Part shown: positions 1 to 5,085 of the stretch, piece after piece | Layout of the letters: every line of letters begins with the position of its first letter | Position numbering within the stretch: the first letter of the stretch is position 1 | From: Deltaproteobacteria bacterium | GTDB taxonomy: Bacteria; Myxococcota; B64-G9 | Direction: 5' to 3' | DNA length: 9,254 nt | NCBI GenBank assembly: GCA_003647095.1 | Contig: QMME01000143.1 | Coordinates: 1-9,254, forward strand | Notes under the pieces: generated by a model | Databases searched by the model: none | Told to the model about the DNA's origin: nothing | Seen by the model: the letters and a program-made list of their open reading frames with translations, nothing else | Program-made: the position numbers and the translations under genes

Positions 1-233
1 ACGGTGACTGTGACGACACCGACGCCGCCGTCAACCCGGCCGCCGACGAGGAGTGCGACGGCATCGACAACGACTGCGACGGACAGCTCGACGAGGGCTG
101 CCAGGCGTGCAGCAGCGATGCCGACTGCGCCGCCGGCCAGGTGTGCTACCAGTCCCTGTGCCGGACCGCCTGCCGCAGCGACCTCGAGTGCGCCGCCGGC
201 GAGAGCTGCCAGTCCGGGGTATGCCTGCCATGA
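1..233 (+). CDS. Cys-rich MopE-type repeat protein, 3' end only
   Basis: The reading frame is open from base 3 to a TGA at 231-233; the start lies upstream of the window. The visible 76 residues begin with one 33-residue repeat (3-101) of the MopE-like putative metal-binding type, with an acidic GDCDDTDAAVNP stretch followed by CDGIDNDCDGQLDEGC. Two short six-Cys-like units of the DADCAAGQVC and DLECAAGESC kind follow, and the protein then stops. Such repeats occur in secreted or surface proteins of myxobacteria and relatives, where acidic Asp loops suggest Ca2+ or metal binding and the cysteines suggest disulfides. No enzyme domain is visible. The repeat is about 91% identical in DNA to one in the gene at 902-2386, so the two are paralogues. 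The stop overlaps the next start (ATGA), which implies translational coupling. Family assignment is firm; function is unknown. Confidence 0.85.
   Translation, partial: GDCDDTDAAVNPAADEECDGIDNDCDGQLDEGCQACSSDADCAAGQVCYQSLCRTACRSDLECAAGESCQSGVCLP
3..101 (+). repeat. MopE-type 99-bp repeat unit, copy A
   Basis: This is a 33-codon unit. It matches the unit at 2051-2149 at 90 of 99 bases by hand alignment, including the first 41 bases of both units without a mismatch; the exact match extends two bases upstream of each unit (1-43 versus 2049-2091). Only three residues differ. Confidence 0.85.
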
Positions 234-646
234 ACAGGATCGTGCTGGGTGCGCCACTACTGGTGTTGCTGTTGTCGGCGACGGGTTGCGGCGACGCGCT
301 TTCCTCGCTGCAGGTGGTGCAGCGAAGCAGCCGGCCCGAGTACCGGATGCTGCTGGCCCCCGACTTCGGCCGCCAGGGAGAACGCCTGCTGCTGGGCGTG
401 GATTTCGACGCCGAGCTTGCTGCCCTGCTCGGCGAACAGTCCAGCTACCCCACCGAGCTGGCCTTCGGCCCGGGCATCCAGATCGAGTACTTCGGCCCCG
501 GTTCCGACACCCGCCTGGAACTGGCAATACGCATATCACCCCTGGCCGCCACCGGCGAGCGCCAGCCGACCATGAACTTCTCGACCGCCTCCGGACCGGT
601 CACCGCCCGGGGGCGCTTCTGGGTACTGCCTTTCCTGGCAGAGTGA
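230..646 (+). CDS. Small probable lipoprotein, function unknown
   Basis: This is a 138-residue protein. It starts with Asn-Arg, then a hydrophobic run of about 15 residues ending in SATGC (Cys20). That resembles a lipoprotein signal peptide, although Ala rather than Leu at -3 makes the lipobox imperfect. The mature part is hydrophilic, with alternating hydrophobic patches (LLLGVDFD, LAFGPGIQIEYFG, LELAIRIS) that suggest a beta-sandwich; no family is recognised. ATG 230 overlaps the TGA of the upstream Cys-rich gene and sits 10 bases after a GGGG stretch. An in-frame ATG at 221 would add only three residues. Overlap with the Cys-rich gene suggests co-translation and perhaps association at the cell surface (inference). 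The stop codon lies inside the dyad at 643-662. Confidence 0.75.
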   Translation: MNRIVLGAPLLVLLLSATGCGDALSSLQVVQRSSRPEYRMLLAPDFGRQGERLLLGVDFDAELAALLGEQSSYPTELAFGPGIQIEYFGPGSDTRLELAIRISPLAATGERQPTMNFSTASGPVTARGRFWVLPFLAE

Positions 647-662
647 CAACTTCTCTTGTCAC
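643..662. promoter_or_regulatory. Perfect inverted repeat, candidate activator (UAS) site
   Basis: GTGACAA and TTGTCAC are separated by six bases, forming a perfect 20-bp dyad. No T-run follows, so it is not an intrinsic terminator. Its centre is about 205 bp upstream of the start site predicted for the sigma-54 promoter at 832-846, within the usual range for enhancer sites of sigma-54 activators. Binding by the Fis-type HTH activator at 5086-6990 is inference. It overlaps the end of the lipoprotein gene. Confidence 0.5.
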
Positions 663-738
663 CAGCGTGCAACCACGCCGGCACCCTGCTCACAGATAGC
701 TTAGTTTTTCCGGGAAGTTGCCGGCACCCGGCAGGTAG

Positions 739-745
739 GTGACAA
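739..745 (+). promoter_or_regulatory. Third copy of the GTGACAA half-site
   Basis: This is the same heptamer as the dyad arms at 643-649 and 656-662, about 115 bp upstream of the predicted sigma-54 start site. It has no inverted partner nearby. An A7 tract at 788-794, between TTGAAA (785-790) and TTTCAA (803-808), lies between it and the promoter and could bend the DNA. The heptamer also occurs by chance inside coding sequence (near 5672), so this site alone is weak. Confidence 0.3.
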
Positions 746-831
746 GACGGCTTTCCACGGCATGGACCGGGTGTGACCCGCCGTTTGAAAAAAACTCCTG
801 GCTTTCAAGGCATTAGCGGCAGGGACGAGGG

Positions 832-846
832 TGGCACGGCACTTGC
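832..846 (+). promoter_or_regulatory. Sigma-54 (-24/-12) promoter
   Basis: TGGCACG, four bases, then TTGC reproduces the sigma-54 consensus. The invariant GG (833-834) and GC (845-846) have exactly ten bases between them. The predicted transcription start is near 858, giving a leader of about 44 bases before ATG 902. Such promoters need an AAA+ enhancer-binding activator; one is encoded at 5086-6990. Strand and spacing fit the Cys-rich gene. Confidence 0.85.
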
Positions 847-886
847 GTGTCTTGACTGCCATGATACCGGTCGCTGTCAAAACCCG

Positions 887-896
887 AGAGGAGGAG
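887..896 (+). promoter_or_regulatory. Strong Shine-Dalgarno deciding start at 902
   Basis: The purine stretch GAGGAGGAGA lies just upstream of ATG 902. The frame is open further upstream (from 773), but that extension would run through the sigma-54 promoter and ahead of the signal peptide, so 902 is the start. Confidence 0.8.
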
Positions 897-901
897 ATGA
901 G

Positions 902-2386
902 ATGAGCAAGACGATGAGAACCTTTCCGGTGCTGGTGATTCTCGGCCTGGCCTGTGCTTGCGGCCTCTACGGCAGTTCCAGCTCCTACACGCCACCGGAC
1001 CTGGTCAACGAGGGCGACAACCTCACCATCGGCGACGAGCCCCTCGAGTCAGGAGGCCAGGTGAGCGGCTCCATCCCGGGGGCCGGGCGGCACCTGGGAT
1101 TCCTGTTCACCGCCCGGGCGGGTGAGAGCTACGACATAACCCTGGAGCGCGTCTCGGGTTCCGACGTGCCGGCGCTGGCGCTCTACGAATTCGCCGACGG
1201 CCTGTGGAGCGAGGCCCTGGCCTGGGCCAGCGCCGATGCCACCAGCATCACCATCGGTGGCTGGCAGGTCCCGGCCGAGGGCACCTACCTGGTGCTGGTG
1301 GATCTGGCCAGCGGCAGCGGCAGTTCCGATTTCCTGCTCAGCCTGCAGTGCACCGCCAACTGCGAAGAGCCCATACGTTGTGCGGCGAACGCCGACTGTC
1401 CGGAGGGGCAGGTGTGCATCGAGGGACAGTGCCTGGAAGACAACATCGAGTGCCGCAGCGATTCCGATTGCCTGCCCCACGAGGTGTGCCAGCAGGGCCT
1501 GTGCGTGGTGGTCTGCCAGCCGTCTCCGGAGACCTGTGACGGCATCGACAACGACTGCGACGGCCTGGTGGACGAAAACTGCCAGGAGCTGCCCTGCACC
1601 AGCGACGCCGACTGCCCCGCCGGGGAATACTGTGACGCCGTCAGCGCCACATGCCAGCCCCTGTGCGCCTGCGCCAGCGACGCCGACTGTCCCCTGGGTT
1701 TCATCTGCGTCGACTGCCTGTGCCTGGACGACAGCTGCCCCGATGACGACAACGACGGTTACGGGGTGTGCCAGGGTGACTGCGACGACGCCGACGCCGC
1801 GGTATTTCCCGGGGCAGCCGAGGAGTGCAACGGACGCGACGACGACTGCGACGGGGTGATCGACGAGGGCTGCAGCGGCGACTGCACTTCCGACCAGGAC
1901 TGCGCCGCCGGCCAGATATGCTGGGAAGGTGTGTGCCTGCAGCCATGCCGCAGCGACAGCGAGTGCGCCTCCGGCCAGGTTTGCATGAATGGCCTCTGTC
2001 AGGCCGATCTGTGCGACGACGAGGACGCCGACGGCTTCACCACCTGCGACGGTGACTGTGACGACACCGACGCCGCCGTCAACCCGGCCGCAAACGAGGA
2101 ATGCGACGGGGTGGACAACGACTGCGACGGCCAGGTTGACGAGGGCTGCGGCGCCTGCGCCGGCGACGCTGACTGTGCCTCGGGCGAGCAGTGCTGCGCC
2201 GGCCAGTGCGTCGACGTGCTCTTCGACGCCGGCAACTGCGGCGGTTGCGGCCTGGCCTGCGCCGCCGGGGAAAGCTGCGAACGCGGCGTCTGCGTGGCCG
2301 AGCAGTGCAGCACCGACTCCGACTGCGACGACGGCGATCCGGCCACCGACGACTACTGTATCAACGGGGTGTGCACCCACCGTTGA
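902..2386 (+). CDS. Secreted Cys-rich MopE-repeat protein with PPC-like domain
   Basis: This is a 494-residue protein. Residues 1-20 form an export signal (MSKTMR, a hydrophobic run, then LACAC); Cys18 or Cys20 might be lipidated, but neither fits the lipobox well. Residues 41-150 look like a bacterial pre-peptidase C-terminal (PPC) beta-sandwich, with GRHLGFLFTARAGESYDITL and GTYLVLVDLASG. Residues 150-494 hold about 58 cysteines by hand count. This part has three CDG-x-D-N/D-DCDG-x-x-DE motifs of the MopE putative metal-binding kind, several DADC-x5-C units, and near the end a Stig1-like segment (CCAGQC to NCGGCGLAC). No catalytic domain is seen. MopE of Methylococcus is a surface copper-binding protein, but these repeats alone do not prove metal binding. 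The gene sits behind a sigma-54 promoter and ends at a strong terminator, so it is probably monocistronic. It is paralogous to the gene ending at 233. Confidence 0.85.
   Translation: MSKTMRTFPVLVILGLACACGLYGSSSSYTPPDLVNEGDNLTIGDEPLESGGQVSGSIPGAGRHLGFLFTARAGESYDITLERVSGSDVPALALYEFADGLWSEALAWASADATSITIGGWQVPAEGTYLVLVDLASGSGSSDFLLSLQCTANCEEPIRCAANADCPEGQVCIEGQCLEDNIECRSDSDCLPHEVCQQGLCVVVCQPSPETCDGIDNDCDGLVDENCQELPCTSDADCPAGEYCDAVSATCQPLCACASDADCPLGFICVDCLCLDDSCPDDDNDGYGVCQGDCDDADAAVFPGAAEECNGRDDDCDGVIDEGCSGDCTSDQDCAAGQICWEGVCLQPCRSDSECASGQVCMNGLCQADLCDDEDADGFTTCDGDCDDTDAAVNPAANEECDGVDNDCDGQVDEGCGACAGDADCASGEQCCAGQCVDVLFDAGNCGGCGLACAAGESCERGVCVAEQCSTDSDCDDGDPATDDYCINGVCTHR
1775..1873 (+). repeat. 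MopE-type 99-bp repeat unit, copy B
   Basis: This 33-codon unit has the same length and layout as those at 3-101 and 2051-2149 (GDCDDADAAVFPGA, then CNGRDDDCDGVIDEGC). It is more diverged in DNA than the other two. Confidence 0.8.
2051..2149 (+). repeat. MopE-type 99-bp repeat unit, copy C
   Basis: This is the close partner of the unit at 3-101 (about 91% DNA identity). Copy C is closer to the copy in the neighbouring gene than to copy B in its own gene, which suggests recent duplication or gene conversion. Confidence 0.85.
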
Positions 2387-2428
2387 GTGCCGGACCTCGT
2401 TATGGACCGCCCCGATGCGGTCGATGTG

Positions 2429-2459
2429 GGAGGTGACCAGCAGGTCGCCTCCTTTTTTT
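2429..2459 (+). terminator. Intrinsic terminator after the Cys-rich gene
   Basis: A ten-pair stem (GGAGGTGACC with GGTCGCCTCC, one G-U pair) closes a four-base AGCA loop and runs directly into seven Ts. It is well placed after the stop at 2386 and insulates the Cys-rich gene from the kinase gene. Confidence 0.9.
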
Positions 2460-2481
2460 CTCACCTCAGGGCCGTCGGCCT

Positions 2482-2490
2482 TGCTATGCT
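2482..2490 (+). promoter_or_regulatory. Extended -10 promoter of the kinase gene
   Basis: TGCTATGCT fits an extended -10 (TG-n-TATnnT). No convincing -35 is seen about 17 bp upstream. The -10 ends 8 bases before ATG 2499, so transcription would start at or just before the ATG, giving a leaderless or almost leaderless mRNA. No Shine-Dalgarno is present. Confidence 0.45.
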
Positions 2491-2498
2491 GGCAGAAC

Positions 2499-4211
2499 AT
2501 GGAAACGGCATCGCCAGGACGTTACCGGCTGCTGCGCCCCCTGGGCCGGGGAGGCATGGGCGAGGTGTTTCTGGCCCGGCTCGGCGGCCCCCGGGGATTC
2601 AGCAAGCTGGTGGTGCTGAAGCGGGTGCGCCGGGAACTGGTCCACCGTGATGACTTCCTGGAACTGTTCACGGCCGAGGCCCGCCTGGCCGCCGCCTTGA
2701 GCCACCCCCACATCGTCTCGGTGCTCGACTTCGGCCGCGACGAAAACGGTTACTTCCTGGCCATGGAGTACGTAGACGGCTGCGACCTGGGCCGCCTGGC
2801 CGCCCTGGCCGCCGAGCGGGAGATTTCCCTGCCGGCGGACTTCCTGGCGGCGGTGGGCCTGGCGCTGTGCCGGGCCCTCGACTATGCCCACCATCGGCCT
2901 CGTCCGGTGGTCCACGGTGACGTCAACCCGCAGAACGTACTGGCCGGCCGCCAGGGTGAACTCAAGCTGGCCGACTTCGGCCTGGCGGCACTGGCCACCG
3001 GGCCGGCACGGCAACCGCTGGCCGGCAAGCTGGCCTACCTGCCGCCGGAGCTGGCCGGCGGGAGGCGGCCCGACCAGGCCAGTGACCTTTTCGGCATCGG
3101 GGCGGTGCTGTGCGAGCTGGCCTGCGGGCGTCCTCCCTGGCCGCCGGCCGCCGGTGTCGAGCAATCGCTGGCGGCCATGCGCGGGCGTCGTCCGCCGGAG
3201 ATCCACCGGCTCTGTCCACACCTGCCCGGGGGCCTGGCCCGGGTGATCGACCGGGCCCTGGAACCCGACCGGCTGCGTCGCTGGAGCACGGCCGGCGAGA
3301 TGGAACAGGCCCTGGAACGGGTGGCCGCCGCCCAGGGGCTGGACACCGGCCCCCGCCAGGTAGAACGCCTGCTCGCCGAGTTGTTGCCGGCGACGGCTCC
3401 GGCCGGGTCAAACCCCGCCCGTACCCTGGTGGCAACCGTGCAACCGGGAGCGCCGGGCCGGCCGCGGCCACTCTCGTGGCGTACGTTTTCCACCGCGGTG
3501 GCGTTGCTGGCGCTGGCCGGCGGCGGCCTGTGGTGGTGGGGCACGGGCCGGCGGCAGGCAGACCGTACCCCTTCCGCCCCGGGTATCGTGGCGCCTTCTC
3601 GTCCTGCACCGGCAGCCGCACGCCCCCTGCCACCGGAACACCTCCAAGTGCACCGGGGCCCAGGCGAACCGGCAGCCCGAAGGCAATCACCTTCGCCGGC
3701 TGCGGCCGCGCGCGCTCCCGGCCCCCGGCAGCGGCCGGCGACCGGGACCCCTGGCGGCGCGAAAACGAGAACCGCGGCCGGGGTCACGGACCGCCGGGAA
3801 GAACAACGGCCGGCCCGGCCGCCCGTCGAGGCCGCGGACGCCGGCAGCAGCGCTGCCGCCGATTCGCCGGCGCCGCCTGCCGCCACCGTCGAGTTTCGAC
3901 CCGGGCCGGGACTGACCACTGGTGAGGCAGGGGCCGGAGAGCAGCTGGCGCTCGCCGGTCCCCGGGTGCTGCGCTGGCGCCGCGGCCGGGAGCTGGAATT
4001 CACCCTACGCCTGGAACCGGCCGGCGAGGGCGTGATCGAGCTGGCGGTTCGTTCCCGCCCCTTCGCCATTCTCTCCCTGGACGGACGGCCCCGGGGACTG
4101 ACCCCCCTGGCCGGAATGCGCCTGGGCCGCGGCCGGCACCTGTTGCAACTGGCCCCGCCCCACCAGGAGCCGGCGCGGTTGGAGTTGCATTTCCGCCCGC
4201 GTCGTCATTGA
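2499..4211 (+). CDS. Transmembrane Ser/Thr kinase-like protein with C-terminal PEGA-like domain
   Basis: This is a 570-residue protein. The N-terminal kinase fold spans about residues 8-285. It has the glycine loop GRGGMGEV (16-23), Lys41 in VLKRV, Glu60 of helix C, catalytic loop HGDVNPQN (139-146), DFG (159-161), PPE (182-184) and Asp196 of the SDLFGIG segment. The loop lacks the usual Arg before Asp141 and has Asn143 where Lys is usual. Asp141, Asn146 and the DFG are intact, so activity is plausible. One membrane helix is seen at about 330-347 (STAVALLALAGGGLWWW), followed by a Pro/Ala/Arg-rich linker of about 110 residues. The last 50 residues (from FAILSLDG, residue 522) resemble a PEGA domain, which would lie outside the cytoplasm. 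The gene begins right after a terminator and next to a -10 element. It precedes a TPR/barrel gene and an FHA activator, so it is probably the sensor-kinase of that cluster. The extra N-terminal frame back to 1989 overlaps the Cys-rich gene and is not coding. Confidence 0.88.
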   Translation: METASPGRYRLLRPLGRGGMGEVFLARLGGPRGFSKLVVLKRVRRELVHRDDFLELFTAEARLAAALSHPHIVSVLDFGRDENGYFLAMEYVDGCDLGRLAALAAEREISLPADFLAAVGLALCRALDYAHHRPRPVVHGDVNPQNVLAGRQGELKLADFGLAALATGPARQPLAGKLAYLPPELAGGRRPDQASDLFGIGAVLCELACGRPPWPPAAGVEQSLAAMRGRRPPEIHRLCPHLPGGLARVIDRALEPDRLRRWSTAGEMEQALERVAAAQGLDTGPRQVERLLAELLPATAPAGSNPARTLVATVQPGAPGRPRPLSWRTFSTAVALLALAGGGLWWWGTGRRQADRTPSAPGIVAPSRPAPAAARPLPPEHLQVHRGPGEPAARRQSPSPAAAARAPGPRQRPATGTPGGAKTRTAAGVTDRREEQRPARPPVEAADAGSSAAADSPAPPAATVEFRPGPGLTTGEAGAGEQLALAGPRVLRWRRGRELEFTLRLEPAGEGVIELAVRSRPFAILSLDGRPRGLTPLAGMRLGRGRHLLQLAPPHQEPARLELHFRPRRH

Positions 4212-4236
4212 ACCGTCGCCTACTCCGTTCTAGTAT
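4208..4236 (+). promoter_or_regulatory. Sigma-70-type promoter, leaderless start
   Basis: TTGAAC (4208-4213) and TAGTAT (4231-4236) are 17 bp apart, a good housekeeping-type match. The -35 overlaps the kinase stop codon. The -10 ends six bases before ATG 4243, so the start site would fall on the ATG. There is no Shine-Dalgarno in the gap. Confidence 0.65.
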
Positions 4237-4242
4237 TCCCCC

Positions 4243-5076
4243 ATGCACCCGGCCGGGCTGGCGTTGTTCCTCGTGCTACAGTCCGGTGCGCCCGACGCCT
4301 ACCTGGCCGGGCGCACCTGCTTCGAACAGCTCGATTACCGGTGCGCCGTGGAACTGCTCACGGCGGCGGCGCGTGATCCCCGCTTCCGTGCCGAACCCGG
4401 GCGGCAGGTGGAGATCTACCGCCTGCTGGCGGAAAGCCACCTGGCCCTGCGCCAACGCCGACAGGCCGTGGAGGCCTTCGTCGAGTTGCTGCGCATCAAG
4501 GACGATTACCGGCCGGACCCGGCCACCACCTCTCCCAAGCTGCTCGACGCCCTGGACGAGGCCCGGCGCCGGCTGGCGGCCACGCCTCCCGGCGTCACCG
4601 CCGGCAGGCAGCCGGCCGCTTCGCGCCTGGCGCTGCGGTTGGTGCCGGCGGCCCAGTTGCTGGTGGGCCGGGACGCCGAGCTGCTGCAGCCCGGGGCCTG
4701 CATCGACCTGGGAGCCGAGCTGCGCCTGGGCCGGCACTGGCTGCTGGCGGCCACCCTGCGCTACGCCTTCCATCAGACCCGCGACGGTCAGCACACCGTG
4801 CACCTGGCCGGGGCCTGGGCCGCGGCGGGGCCGGGCTTCGAGCTGGGCAACTGGCGGCTGGGCCTGTTGGCCGGGCTGGGCGCGGTTCGTTTCGGGGTGA
4901 TCGATCGCGAGGGCAAGTCGGCACTGCTGCTGCCGCTGCTCGTGCAACTCGACTACCGGTTGGGGCCGTGGCACGCCGGCCTGGTGCTGGGACCGGGCTG
5001 GCTGCTCACCCTGGAAAGCAACCCCCGGTCCTCCCTGCTCCTGGACCTGGGCTTGCGGTTCACCGTGGAGATGTGA
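4243..5076 (+). CDS. Envelope protein: TPR-like N-terminus, probable beta-barrel C-terminus
   Basis: This is a 277-residue protein. A short hydrophobic N-terminus (about residues 1-17, with few positive charges) could be an export signal. Residues 20-110 are helical and TPR-like: CFEQLDYRCAVELL, then IYRLLAESHLALRQRRQAVEAFVELLRI, ending SPKLLDALDEAR. This is the pattern of small deltaproteobacterial TPR proteins. Residues 125-277 alternate hydrophobic and polar residues in short strands rich in Gly, Leu and Tyr (LAATLRYAFHQ, WRLGLLAGLGAVRFG, LLVQLDYRLG, LLLDLGLRFTVEM), as expected for an outer-membrane barrel or similar beta structure. The C-terminus is Met rather than the usual aromatic residue. 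It lies between the kinase and the FHA activator genes and only nine bases before the latter. It may be a partner or target of the kinase's periplasmic domain (inference). The protein family is not recognised by name. Confidence 0.75.
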   Translation: MHPAGLALFLVLQSGAPDAYLAGRTCFEQLDYRCAVELLTAAARDPRFRAEPGRQVEIYRLLAESHLALRQRRQAVEAFVELLRIKDDYRPDPATTSPKLLDALDEARRRLAATPPGVTAGRQPAASRLALRLVPAAQLLVGRDAELLQPGACIDLGAELRLGRHWLLAATLRYAFHQTRDGQHTVHLAGAWAAAGPGFELGNWRLGLLAGLGAVRFGVIDREGKSALLLPLLVQLDYRLGPWHAGLVLGPGWLLTLESNPRSSLLLDLGLRFTVEM

Positions 5077-5080
5077 GGAG
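5075..5080 (+). promoter_or_regulatory. Shine-Dalgarno of the FHA activator gene
   Basis: GAGGAG overlaps the stop codon of the preceding gene and lies five bases before ATG 5086, supporting that start and co-translation of the two genes. Confidence 0.75.
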
Positions 5081-5085
5081 CATCA

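Noticed and set aside
852..880. TTGACT as the -35 of a sigma-70 promoter for the Cys-rich gene
   Set aside because: No acceptable -10 lies 16-18 bp downstream (TGTCAA at best), while the overlapping sigma-54 element is near perfect.
773..901. N-terminal extension of the Cys-rich protein to an earlier start
   Set aside because: It would place the sigma-54 promoter inside the gene and bury the signal peptide 43 residues in. ATG 902 has a strong Shine-Dalgarno.
1..2149. CRISPR-like array suggested by regular repeats
   Set aside because: The repeats are in-frame protein units with degenerate DNA and no unique spacers.
1989..2498. Upstream extension of the kinase frame
   Set aside because: It overlaps the Cys-rich gene in another frame and crosses the terminator. 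The Thr/Pro-rich translation there is a frame shadow of the repeats.
1049..2500. 483-codon open frame on the minus strand across the Cys-rich gene
   Set aside because: It arises because GC-rich Asp, Cys and Gly codons of the repeats contain no stop in reverse. The translation is low-complexity Ala/Val/Gly with no domain, and the + strand frame has a signal peptide, Shine-Dalgarno, promoter and terminator.
2962..4069. Long overlapping minus-strand frames opposite the kinase gene
   Set aside because: They are Arg/Pro/Ala-rich with no recognisable domains. The kinase motifs are on the + strand.
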